Part shown: positions 16,166-23,753 of the stretch, one piece after another
Layout of the letters: every line of letters starts with the position of its first letter
Position numbering within the stretch: position 1 is the first letter of the stretch
NCBI GenBank assembly: GCA_045594645.1
Contig: JAZNYY010000092.1
Coordinates: 1-26,635, forward strand
DNA length: 26,635 nucleotides
Reading direction: 5' to 3'
Source: Fimenecus sp045594645
Lineage (GTDB): Bacteria > Bacillota > Clostridia > Oscillospirales > Acutalibacteraceae
Notes under the pieces: model-generated
Databases searched by the model: none
What the model was told of the DNA's origin: nothing
Seen by the model: the letters and a program-made list of their open reading frames with translations, nothing else
Position numbers and translations under genes: made by a program

Positions 16166-17419
16166 TTACGCCTCCACTCTTACTGTGATTGTTGCATTTG
16201 CAGGAAGTTCTGCAACTACAGACTGTTTAAGTGTAACATATTCCATTTCGCCGGGGCAAAGTTTCTTCTTTTTCTTTGAAAGAAGCTCTTTACCGTCGCA
16301 CTCAACGACGATTTTCGCATTATTGAATACTGCGCCTACGCGGAAATAGAGTTTAACATCAGTATCAGTTTCGCGGTTAATTCTTTGGGGAACAATATAA
16401 CGAACACCATTAATACCCTGAGTATTTACGCACTCGCCTGTTACCTTTTCGCCCTTTATGTATTTAGCCGCGCCGAGACCTGCAATCTGACTTTCTTCTG
16501 TAACATAGTCAACCAAATCGTGAACCTGCAAAACATTACCGCAAGCAAACACACCTGCGTGCTCTGTTTCACGGTATTCGTCAACGCGAGGACCGTTTGT
16601 AATGCGGTCAAGCTCAAGTCCTGAATTCTTTGAAAGCTCATTTTCGGGAATAAGACCAACTGAGAGCATTAATGTATCACAAGGAACATATTCTTCTGTA
16701 CCGGGAATTGGCTGAAGCTTTTCGTCAACCTTTGCGATTGTAACACCTTCAAGTCTTCCTTTACCGTGAGTTGCAACAACTGTGCAGCTTAATTTAAGCG
16801 GAATACCGAAGTCATCAAGACACTGCACAATATTTCTTGTAAGACCGCCTGAATACGGCATAAGCTCGCAAACCATTTTAACCTTTGCGCCTTCAAGAGT
16901 CATACGGCGAGCCATAATAAGACCGATATCACCTGAGCCAAGAATTACAACCTCATGACCGGGCATATAGCCGTCAATATTTACATATTTCTGTGCAGTA
17001 CCTGCAGTCATAATACCTGAGGCACGACTACCTGCAATACTGAGAGCACCGCGGGGTCTTTCACGACAACCCATTGCAAGAACTACTGCTTTTGCATTGA
17101 TTTTGAGAAGTCCGTCCTTTTTATTTACTGCAGTAACCACATTGTTTTCGTCTATATCGAGAACCATTGTGTCAGTTTTAACATCAATGTCGGTATCTTC
17201 AAGCAATTTCATAAATCTGCCTGCATATTCAGGACCGGAAAGTTCTTCTCCGAAATAGTGAAGACCGAAGCCTGTGTGAATACACTGCTCAAGAATACCG
17301 CCGAGAGTCTCGGCACGCTCTAACACTATAATTTTTTCAACGCCGTTTTCACGAGCTTTAAGTGCCGCCGCCATACCTGCGGGACCGCCACCTACTACGG
17401 CAAGTTCATAATCTAACAT
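16166..17419 (-). CDS. FAD/NAD(P)-dependent oxidoreductase (GlpB-position flavoprotein)
   Basis: A two-dinucleotide-binding-domain flavoprotein of 417 residues. The N-terminal FAD site reads VVGGGPAG (8-15), a second Rossmann motif reads ILGSGDIG in the middle, and a third FAD contact reads GVFACGNVLQVHD. The last 80 or so residues form a beta-rich extension ending in a valine-rich strand. It probably works with the GlpA-like and DUF1667 proteins as a membrane- or electron-carrier-coupled dehydrogenase. The ATG at 17419 is preferred to a GTG at 17434 because GAGG lies 9 bases before it. The gap to the upstream gene is 11 bases. Confidence 0.88.
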   Translation of the reverse strand: MLDYELAVVGGGPAGMAAALKARENGVEKIIVLERAETLGGILEQCIHTGFGLHYFGEELSGPEYAGRFMKLLEDTDIDVKTDTMVLDIDENNVVTAVNKKDGLLKINAKAVVLAMGCRERPRGALSIAGSRASGIMTAGTAQKYVNIDGYMPGHEVVILGSGDIGLIMARRMTLEGAKVKMVCELMPYSGGLTRNIVQCLDDFGIPLKLSCTVVATHGKGRLEGVTIAKVDEKLQPIPGTEEYVPCDTLMLSVGLIPENELSKNSGLELDRITNGPRVDEYRETEHAGVFACGNVLQVHDLVDYVTEESQIAGLGAAKYIKGEKVTGECVNTQGINGVRYIVPQRINRETDTDVKLYFRVGAVFNNAKIVVECDGKELLSKKKKKLCPGEMEYVTLKQSVVAELPANATITVRVEA

Positions 17420-17430
17420 TTCAGCGCACC

Positions 17431-18861
17431 TCACTTTGTTCTCTCATAAATAATTTTTGATTCGCCACCGAATTTTGTGATGTCACTCATTGGTACACCC
17501 AATTCGCGTGCGAGGATTTCAACAACCTTACTACCGCAAAATCCTCCCTGACAGCGTCCCATACCTGCTCGGGTACGGCGTTTTACACCGTCAACATCGC
17601 GAGCACCCGCGGGAGCCTTGATAGCGTCAATGATTTCGCCCTCGGTTATTGTTTCGCAACGGCAAACAATTCTTCCGTATGCTGAATTCTTCTTGATAAG
17701 CTCTGCTCTTTCTTCGTCGTTCATATGACGGAAACGAACAGGCTCTTCTCTTGTTTCGGTATAACCATCTTTTTCTGTAAGCTCTACTTTTTCTGCAAGG
17801 ATATCGCGAACATAAGTTGCGATTGCGGGGGCAGAAGAAAGTCCGGGAGATTCAACACCTGCAACATTGAGGAAATTCTCACTTGTGGGACACCAGCCAA
17901 TAACGAAATCGTCGCTTACGGGATGTGAACGAACACCTGCGAAGGAAGTAATAGCATTTCTCTGAGAAACTGTTGGAACAGATTTAAGTGCCTTTGCCAC
18001 AATTTCCATAAGTCCTGCGGGGGTTGTATCGGTATCTTCTTTATCATTCTGATTAATAGCTGTTGGTCCGATAAGAAGGTTACCGTCAACTGTGGGAGTT
18101 ACAAGAATACCCTTACCCATTTCGTTGGGGCATTGGAAGATTGTATGAACTGCCAAGTTGCCGACTGATTTATCAAGAAGATAATATTCACCCTTACGAG
18201 GAATAATTTCGATTGAGTTATCCCCTACCATACGAGCAAGGTCATCAGAGAAATTACCTGCTGCATTGATAATGTATTTTGCTGAAATGTCACCCAATGA
18301 AGTTTTGAGTGTGTATCCGTTTTCATTATCTTCAATTGCAGTTACATTGCAATTTCTAATAAACTCAACACCATTTGTTACAGCATTTTCAACGGCTGCG
18401 ATTGTAAGCTCATAGGGGCATACAATACCCGCACTCTCACAAAGAAGTGCACCTACTGCCTTATCACTGATATTGGGCTCAATTCTGCGAAGCTCGGCTT
18501 GGTCGATAACAGAAAGACCGGGAACTCCGTTTTTAATACCTCTGTCATAAAGTACTTTAATGTGCTCCATTTCGCTGTCTGAAAAAGCCACAACAACAGA
18601 ACCGTTCTTTTTGAAAGGAACTGAAAGCTTTTCGCAGAGTTCGGGCATCATAGCAGTACCTTTAACATTGAGTTCTGCTTTAAAAGTACCGTTTTGAGCA
18701 TCAAAGCCACCATGCACAATAGCACTATTTGCCTTTGTTGTACCCATTGCAACATCATTGCACTTTTCAAGCAAAGCTACATTAAGCTGATAACGGCTGA
18801 GCTCGCGAGCAATGAGTCCGCCCACAACACCGGCACCTACAATTGCTACATCGTAAGTCAT
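17431..18861 (-). CDS. GlpA/GlpO-like FAD-dependent glycerol-3-phosphate dehydrogenase with BFD [2Fe-2S] domain
   Basis: Probably oxidises glycerol-3-phosphate, or a related 2-hydroxy acid, to the keto form. The 476 residues open with the DAO-type FAD fold, VAIVGAGVVGG (5-15), and the conserved TTKANSAIVHGGFD (41-54). The end is a BFD-like [2Fe-2S] domain with C400-X-C402 and C437-X4-C442. The ATG at 18861 follows AAGGG; a longer frame to 18903 adds 14 residues ahead of the FAD fold and lacks support. Preceded by a TATAAT promoter, it leads the operon with the second flavoprotein, DUF1667 and the GH29 gene. No glpK or glpF is adjacent. A 2-hydroxyglutarate oxidase-type substrate is the main alternative. 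Confidence 0.88.
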   Translation of the reverse strand: MTYDVAIVGAGVVGGLIARELSRYQLNVALLEKCNDVAMGTTKANSAIVHGGFDAQNGTFKAELNVKGTAMMPELCEKLSVPFKKNGSVVVAFSDSEMEHIKVLYDRGIKNGVPGLSVIDQAELRRIEPNISDKAVGALLCESAGIVCPYELTIAAVENAVTNGVEFIRNCNVTAIEDNENGYTLKTSLGDISAKYIINAAGNFSDDLARMVGDNSIEIIPRKGEYYLLDKSVGNLAVHTIFQCPNEMGKGILVTPTVDGNLLIGPTAINQNDKEDTDTTPAGLMEIVAKALKSVPTVSQRNAITSFAGVRSHPVSDDFVIGWCPTSENFLNVAGVESPGLSSAPAIATYVRDILAEKVELTEKDGYTETREEPVRFRHMNDEERAELIKKNSAYGRIVCRCETITEGEIIDAIKAPAGARDVDGVKRRTRAGMGRCQGGFCGSKVVEILARELGVPMSDITKFGGESKIIYERTK

Positions 18862-18911
18862 AATTAACCCTTCTTTTTCTAATATTTTTACATATTCTTT
18901 CAAGATTTATA

Positions 18912-18920
18912 ATTATACCA
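18912..18920 (-). promoter_or_regulatory. Extended -10 promoter of the GlpA-like operon
   Basis: Minus strand TGGTATAAT (18920-18912), a perfect -10 with the TGN extension; no good -35 is seen. The start would be near 18905, giving about 44 bases of leader. Confidence 0.6.
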
Positions 18921-18981
18921 CATTTGTTTAATAATTAACATAGTTTTCGGGAAAAATGTTTAGTTAATTTTTAAGTATTAT

Positions 18982-19686
18982 CTACTTTGTCTGTGCTTTA
19001 AGCTTGTCGCCTATTCTTTTAATAATTCTTTTTTCAAGTCGCGAAATATAGCTTTGTGAAATACCTAATTTATCGGCGACCTGCTTTTGTGTGAGTTCCG
19101 GCTTTTCACCAAGTCCGAAACGCATATCAATAATTTCACGCTCACGCTGTGGCAGAGTATCAATTACCTTTAACAGAATTCTTTTTTCGTCCTCGTCTTC
19201 CATTTCACGATTAATTTCGTCGCCGTCACTACCCAGCACATCGGATAGCATAAGCTCGTTTCCGTCCCAATCGGTATTTAGTGGTTCATCGAGAGATACC
19301 TCCATTTTCTGCGAGGCTATTTTGCGAAGATGCATTAGAATTTCATTCTCAATGCACCTCGAGGCATAGGTTGCAAGCTTAATATTTTTCTCGGGAGAAA
19401 AAGTGTTAACCGCTTTAATAAGCCCTATTGTGCCGATTGAAATTAAATCTTCAATATTCACGCCCGAGCTTTCAAATTTTTTAGCAATATACACCACAAG
19501 TCGCAGATTATGGGTAATCAACTGCTCGCGGGCTTTTTCATCACCCGTACTAAGTTTTTCACTCAAAGCTTGCTCTTCTTCTTTGGTTAGTGGCTCAGGT
19601 AAAGAAATGGGGCCGTTTATATAATAAACTCCCCTTTTAAACAGCCTCAAATAAAGTTTTAGAAAAAACAGTTTCATCTTAGTCAT
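18982..19686 (-). CDS. sigE: RNA polymerase sporulation sigma factor SigE (pro-sigma-E)
   Basis: The first mother-cell-specific sigma factor of sporulation, made as an inactive precursor and cut by SpoIIGA. In 234 residues there is a basic/hydrophobic pro-sequence (about 1-21, MTKMKLFFLKLYLRLFKRGVY), then region 2 with VNIEDLISIGTIGLIKAV (76-93) and a region 4 helix-turn-helix (TQKQVADKLGISQSYISRLE, 199-218). The pro-sequence resembles Bacillus pro-sigma-E, where cleavage falls between two tyrosines; the matching pair here is Y21-Y22. The ATG at 19686 overlaps the spoIIGA stop by 8 bases, with GGAG 9 bases upstream. Unlike many Firmicutes, sigG does not follow; the next gene is the GlpA-like dehydrogenase. 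No clear terminator follows the gene. Confidence 0.95.
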   Translation of the reverse strand: MTKMKLFFLKLYLRLFKRGVYYINGPISLPEPLTKEEEQALSEKLSTGDEKAREQLITHNLRLVVYIAKKFESSGVNIEDLISIGTIGLIKAVNTFSPEKNIKLATYASRCIENEILMHLRKIASQKMEVSLDEPLNTDWDGNELMLSDVLGSDGDEINREMEDEDEKRILLKVIDTLPQREREIIDMRFGLGEKPELTQKQVADKLGISQSYISRLEKRIIKRIGDKLKAQTK

Positions 19687-20479
19687 TATGCATTTCTCCT
19701 TCAAGATTTATATTGAGTATTATTTTGTATTCTTCGTGGGGCATTGTGCTTTCACCTATGTAAATTTTATCTGTTTTATAGTCATTTATTTGTAAAAAGT
19801 CAGGTCGAAAAGCTTTTATCAATGTTTCACCGCTAACTGTGGAAGCAGGAATAAGACGAAGCTTCTCGTTTGGCATATGGAACTGATTAAACAAGTCCTT
19901 TTCTACCATAACCACAGGTAACGACGAAAAGGGCTCACGCAAGTTATTACCCGTATCCATTAGTGCCTTGCAGGAAACGATTTTACCATTTTGCTGAATT
20001 GTAACATAGTACTCTTGACTTTTCGGGGCTTTTTTATCGGTGAATTTAGTTATCACGGTTATTACAATATACGATAAAACTGAACAGACCACAAGAAAAG
20101 TCAAGTCAATATCAAAATATACAATTCCGTTGGTATAGATTAAAATATCGGTATCAAAGAAAATGTAAACTGCAAACATTAATCCGCCGAATACAAAGCT
20201 TATGGCAAATAACCAAAAAAGCTTTTTGAAAAGGCTTTTAAATGGTTTTATACCAAAGGTTATTACAGTCATTAAAAGTGCGCTAGCAAGCTTTAAAAAG
20301 GTCATTATAACGCCTAAATTCTCAATAAAAATAAGCATTGATGATACCCCGCCCACAAGAGAGCCAAAGGCGATTCTCCATCGAGATGTATGGGCTCGGG
20401 TAATTTTTCTTACGGCGAGCAACATAAAATAATTGACCAAGGTATTTATAATTATCAGAACATCAACATATACATTCAA
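19679..20479 (-). CDS. spoIIGA: Sporulation sigma-E processing protease SpoIIGA
   Basis: A membrane aspartyl protease that activates pro-sigma-E in the mother cell after asymmetric division. Five hydrophobic segments fill about residues 5-145, followed by a soluble protease domain with the catalytic motif ALMDTGN (D175). The TTG at 20479 is chosen as start: GGTGA lies 5 bases upstream and the protein then opens NVYVDVLIIIN, like other SpoIIGA proteins. The longer frames from 20527 or 20512 would begin inside the ruvX terminator hairpin and lack ribosome sites. It is 266 residues and overlaps sigE by 8 bases. Confidence 0.92.
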   Translation of the reverse strand: MNVYVDVLIIINTLVNYFMLLAVRKITRAHTSRWRIAFGSLVGGVSSMLIFIENLGVIMTFLKLASALLMTVITFGIKPFKSLFKKLFWLFAISFVFGGLMFAVYIFFDTDILIYTNGIVYFDIDLTFLVVCSVLSYIVITVITKFTDKKAPKSQEYYVTIQQNGKIVSCKALMDTGNNLREPFSSLPVVMVEKDLFNQFHMPNEKLRLIPASTVSGETLIKAFRPDFLQINDYKTDKIYIGESTMPHEEYKIILNINLEGEMHND

Positions 20480-20484
20480 AACAA

Positions 20485-20489
20485 TCACC
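20485..20489 (-). promoter_or_regulatory. Ribosome-binding site that decides the spoIIGA start
   Basis: GGTGA on the minus strand, 5 bases before the TTG at 20479 and just beyond the T-run of the ruvX terminator. Confidence 0.55.
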
Positions 20490-20492
20490 AAC

Positions 20493-20533
20493 AAAAAAAT
20501 GCTTGACACCATTATACAAGGTATCAAGCATTT
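20493..20533 (-). terminator. Terminator of the ponA-ruvX operon
   Basis: On the minus strand a 10-bp stem (20533-20524 with 20506-20497), extended by 3 bp across one mismatch (20522-20520 with 20510-20508), encloses a 9-base loop and leads into a T7 run. The loop contains the -10 of the spoIIGA promoter. Confidence 0.9.
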
Positions 20534-20543
20534 AATTTGTCAT
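20511..20543 (-). promoter_or_regulatory. Candidate spoIIG promoter with wide spacer
   Basis: Minus strand: ATGACA (20543-20538), 21-base spacer, perfect TATAAT (20516-20511). The Bacillus spoIIG promoter is known for sigma-A elements about 22 bp apart, activated by Spo0A~P. The -35 region read on the plus strand (TTTGTCATA) is a partial match to a Spo0A box. Transcription would begin inside the terminator, after its first arm. Confidence 0.5.
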
Positions 20544-20546
20544 ATT

Positions 20547-20954
20547 TTAGATTGTTTTAAGATAATCTTCAAGAATTAAAACCGCTGAAACTGCGTCAAC
20601 TACTGCCTTGCGTTTTTTACCGCGCACATCGGCAGTATTGAGAATATTATGAGCCGAAACAGTTGTGAGACGCTCATTTTGAAACGCTACGGGAAGTCCC
20701 GTTTTTTCTTTCAGAATTTCGCCAAGCTCACGGCAGGCTTCACTGCGAAAGCCGTAGCTTCCGTCCATATTCTGCGGAAGTCCCACACAAATTCGCTCTG
20801 CTTTTTTCTCGCGGGCTAATTCTGTGATTTTGTCGGCAAGCTTGTCGCGGTCTTTTTCGGTAATCACGCACACGGGAGATGCTAAAATCTGCATTTTATC
20901 GCAAACTGCAATTCCCGTACGCACATCACCGTAATCAACGGACATTATAACCAT
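20547..20954 (-). CDS. ruvX: Putative pre-16S rRNA nuclease / Holliday-junction resolvase-like protein RuvX (YqgF)
   Basis: An RNase H-fold nuclease; the E. coli homologue is linked to 16S rRNA 5'-end maturation. The 135 residues show MSVDYGDVRTGIA with the metal-binding aspartate D7, VGLPQNMDGS in the middle, NERLTT, and DAVSAVLILEDYL near the end, as expected for the family. The ATG overlaps the ponA stop by one base (TAATG), with GGAGG 10 bases upstream, so translation is probably coupled to ponA. A strong terminator follows. Confidence 0.94.
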   Translation of the reverse strand: MVIMSVDYGDVRTGIAVCDKMQILASPVCVITEKDRDKLADKITELAREKKAERICVGLPQNMDGSYGFRSEACRELGEILKEKTGLPVAFQNERLTTVSAHNILNTADVRGKKRKAVVDAVSAVLILEDYLKTI

Positions 20955-23245
20955 TATGCCGCTGCCTCCTCATTACCGCTTGGCTCTTCAACCACGGGTG
21001 GAGCTTCAGTTGGGGGCTCTGTAGTAGTTGGAGGTGCAGTCGTTGAGGTTGTGTCATCGGTACTCGGTGTATCGGTTACTGCTGTTGTTGACTCTTCAGG
21101 CTCAGCTACTGCACCGCAATTTGTACACTTTGCAGGAATATTGGACTTTTTGTACCAGCCCGTTGCTTTTGATGAACAATTCTCGCCTGCGATAAGACCT
21201 GATGATGAACAGTATGTGAGCTTCACAACATCATCAGTATATGTTTCAAAGGATTTTGACGCAAGGTTTTCGTGAACTCTGTCCATAACCGTCTTAAAGA
21301 TTATACCTGCGGGATTTCCGCTTGCTCTGATTTCTTTATTGTAATCATAACCGAACCATACGGCTGAAACATAGTAAGGAGTACCCGCGCACATCCAACG
21401 GTCATTATTGTTTGATGTTGTACCTGATTTCGCGAAAGTTTTAAAGTTTTTAACTCCATAACCGCGACCTGTACCCATTGAGCCATAGATAACGGTCTGC
21501 ATCATTTGATTCATAACATAAGCAGTTTCGGGTGAAATTGCCTGCTCATATTTTGATGTATCTGTCTGCAAAATAATATTTTCGCCTGTACTGTCAGTAA
21601 CCTTTGTATAGCAATATGGCTCATAATATTTACCGCCGTTACCAAATGTTGCGAAGGCTGCAGCCATTTCAAGAGTTGTACAACCGCCGTTAGAACCGCC
21701 TGTTGCAAGTGCTGATGGTGAAACACTGTCTACGCCATCAATCATTGTTGAAATGTGGAACTTTTCAGTTAAGTAATCATAACTCATTTCAAAGCCCATT
21801 TTCATAAGCAACTGTGCAGGAACGGTATTATATGAAATTGCAATTGCGTATTGTGCAGTTACATAGCTATCGGGCGAGCCTGCTTTACCGCCGTAGTTAT
21901 CAGGCCAGCGCTTGCCCTTCCATGTGATACCATAGTTCACAATTTTTGATGACCAAGTAATATAATCTTCTTCCATAGCAGGTGCATAAATAGCCAATGG
22001 TTTAATTGAAGAACCTGGCTGACGCACGGCTGAAACTGCTCGGTTATTCGAACGGTTTTCTGTTTTTTCACCCGCACCGCCCACAAGAGCAACAATTCTG
22101 CCGTTATAATCCATAATGGTCATTGCTGATTGTGAAGCCTCTGCTGCACTGTTCACTCTTTCGCTTGGGAAGTTTGTACGGTGAACATAAACATCTTCAA
22201 CGATTTTCTGAACATTCATATCAACTGCTGAGTAAATTCGCAAGCCACCGGAATATATCATTCTGTTTGCTTCATAGCTTGAGTAACCTTGTTCTTTAAG
22301 GTCTTTAATAACAGAACTGATTACATAGTCAACATAGTAGCTTTGAACCTCGTTGTCAGTTGCAGACTCTACTTTTTCTTCGTGCTCGGCAACATATTTT
22401 TCACTGTTTGTGAAAATAAGCTCATAAGCCATTGCTTCATCATACTGCTCTTGTGTAATCATACCGTCTTCAAGCATTCTGCCAAGACACCATTCCTGAC
22501 GGTTTTTATTAGCCTCAGGTTTCCAAAGAGGGTCATAATCTGCCGGTGTCTGAGTAATAACTGCAATAGATGCACATTCAGCAATATTAAGTTCTGAAAC
22601 ATCCTTACCGAAATATGTCTCGGCAGCAGTCTGGACACCATAGCAGTTATGGCTCAAGTAAATTGTATTAAGATAAGCTTCTAAAATCTCGTCTTTATCA
22701 TAATATTTTTCAAGATTTAACGCAGAAAGGACTTCATAATATTTTCGATTAATATTTCTGCCCGCTTCACCGGTAAGGTTTTTAATAAGCTGTTGCGTAA
22801 GTGTTGAAGCACCGCGCATTTGACCGTCATTAGCTACAAAAGAACGCGCAATACCCAGCGTCATACTGAACCAGTCAACGCCCTTGTGGTCGTAGAAACG
22901 CTTATCTTCAATAGCAATAAATGCCTTACCCATCCATTCAGACATTTCATCAAGCTCAACCCACACGCGATTCTGCTCGCCATGAAGCTTGGCAATTTCA
23001 ACGGGCTTATTCTCTTCGTCCATAGCATAAACGATTGTAGTCTGGTCCTGATTCTCTTTATAGAATTCAAGGTCAATAATACGCTCGCCGTTTACTGTGC
23101 TTACGGCACTTGTGAGAATATAACAGCCGATTATGAAGCAGGTCATAAAGCCTGTAAAAGCAACTGCCAACAAGGCGGTCAAAAACTTCTTTTTGCCCGG
23201 TGACATTGGCTTTTTAGCTTTAGTTTTTTGAGTCCTTCTTTTCAT
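20954..23245 (-). CDS. ponA: Class A penicillin-binding protein (PBP1A type)
   Basis: A bifunctional peptidoglycan glycosyltransferase/transpeptidase anchored in the membrane. In 763 residues: a basic cytoplasmic tail, one membrane helix (about 21-44), a GT51 domain with catalytic E113 in AIEDKRFYDHKG and RGASTLTQQL (144-153), then a transpeptidase with SSIK (S412, K415), SYN (471-473) and KSGT (606-609). The C-terminus has four cysteines (679, 690, 707, 710) and a Thr/Pro/Glu-rich linker-like tail of about 50 residues. The ATG at 23245 with GGAGG is preferred to a longer frame from 23293. It is co-transcribed with ruvX. Confidence 0.95.
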   Translation of the reverse strand: MKRRTQKTKAKKPMSPGKKKFLTALLAVAFTGFMTCFIIGCYILTSAVSTVNGERIIDLEFYKENQDQTTIVYAMDEENKPVEIAKLHGEQNRVWVELDEMSEWMGKAFIAIEDKRFYDHKGVDWFSMTLGIARSFVANDGQMRGASTLTQQLIKNLTGEAGRNINRKYYEVLSALNLEKYYDKDEILEAYLNTIYLSHNCYGVQTAAETYFGKDVSELNIAECASIAVITQTPADYDPLWKPEANKNRQEWCLGRMLEDGMITQEQYDEAMAYELIFTNSEKYVAEHEEKVESATDNEVQSYYVDYVISSVIKDLKEQGYSSYEANRMIYSGGLRIYSAVDMNVQKIVEDVYVHRTNFPSERVNSAAEASQSAMTIMDYNGRIVALVGGAGEKTENRSNNRAVSAVRQPGSSIKPLAIYAPAMEEDYITWSSKIVNYGITWKGKRWPDNYGGKAGSPDSYVTAQYAIAISYNTVPAQLLMKMGFEMSYDYLTEKFHISTMIDGVDSVSPSALATGGSNGGCTTLEMAAAFATFGNGGKYYEPYCYTKVTDSTGENIILQTDTSKYEQAISPETAYVMNQMMQTVIYGSMGTGRGYGVKNFKTFAKSGTTSNNNDRWMCAGTPYYVSAVWFGYDYNKEIRASGNPAGIIFKTVMDRVHENLASKSFETYTDDVVKLTYCSSSGLIAGENCSSKATGWYKKSNIPAKCTNCGAVAEPEESTTAVTDTPSTDDTTSTTAPPTTTEPPTEAPPVVEEPSGNEEAAA

Positions 23246-23284
23246 AAAATTCCTCCGAAACTGTTTTGAAAACACAGTTTTACA

Positions 23285-23306
23285 ATTATACACATTAAGT
23301 ATAGCA
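23285..23306 (-). promoter_or_regulatory. Candidate ponA promoter region
   Basis: Two -10-like elements on the minus strand: TGCTATACT (23306-23298, extended -10) and TATAAT (23290-23285). No convincing -35 for either; which is used is unclear. Confidence 0.35.
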
Positions 23307-23435
23307 CAAAACTTATGAAATGTTTAGTATTTTTTTATAATTTTAATGTTTTTTAATAATTTGTAATAAAATTGATAAAAATATAAGGTGAGAATAGCCG
23401 AACTAAATACGCCTTAAATAAAGGAAGTGTAATCA

Positions 23436-23753
23436 ATGAAGAAAAAACACACAAAAGTTATACTATTTTCTGCACTTTGTATTTGTGTGATTGCGGGACT
23501 TTTTATGGTACTTAACCGCGACCTTGAAAATAATGTGCGAGAAAATCCGTACACCCCGCGAAACGACTACTATACAGTTACAGAATATCAAGGTAAAATC
23601 GCAGTATTCAAAAATACTGACACAATACCCATTGATGTATATGACACATATGTTTCAGAATTCCCTGAGCACGACCGCCTGCTTTTAAAGGAGGGAATAC
23701 GGGCAGACAATCTCGGTGAATTACAGAAAATTATTGAGGATTACACAAGTTAA
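23436..23753 (+). CDS. BofC C-terminal-domain-like membrane-anchored protein
   Basis: A 105-residue protein with a short basic N-terminus, one hydrophobic segment (about 8-26) and an outward domain. The segment from about 45 onward (EYQGKIAVFKN, IDVYDTYVSEFPEHDRLLLKEGI, ending in IIEDYTS) resembles the BofC C-terminal domain seen in many Clostridia. Bacillus BofC restrains the SpoIVB protease in the sigma-K checkpoint; whether this short version does so is unknown. The ATG follows AAAGGA. Its TAA stop overlaps the stop of the facing GH63-like gene (shared TTAA). No terminator lies between them, and no confident promoter was found in the AT-rich 190-base gap before it. Confidence 0.75.
   Translation: MKKKHTKVILFSALCICVIAGLFMVLNRDLENNVRENPYTPRNDYYTVTEYQGKIAVFKNTDTIPIDVYDTYVSEFPEHDRLLLKEGIRADNLGELQKIIEDYTS

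Noticed and set aside
18904..18981. AT-rich inverted repeat after sigE as a terminator
   Set aside because: Only about seven A/T-rich pairs with a long loop and no T-run; not convincing.
20480..20527. Longer N-terminus for spoIIGA starting at TTG 20527 or ATG 20512
   Set aside because: Those starts lie in the ruvX terminator hairpin and have no ribosome site; the TTG at 20479 has GGTGA 5 bases before it and gives the usual SpoIIGA beginning.
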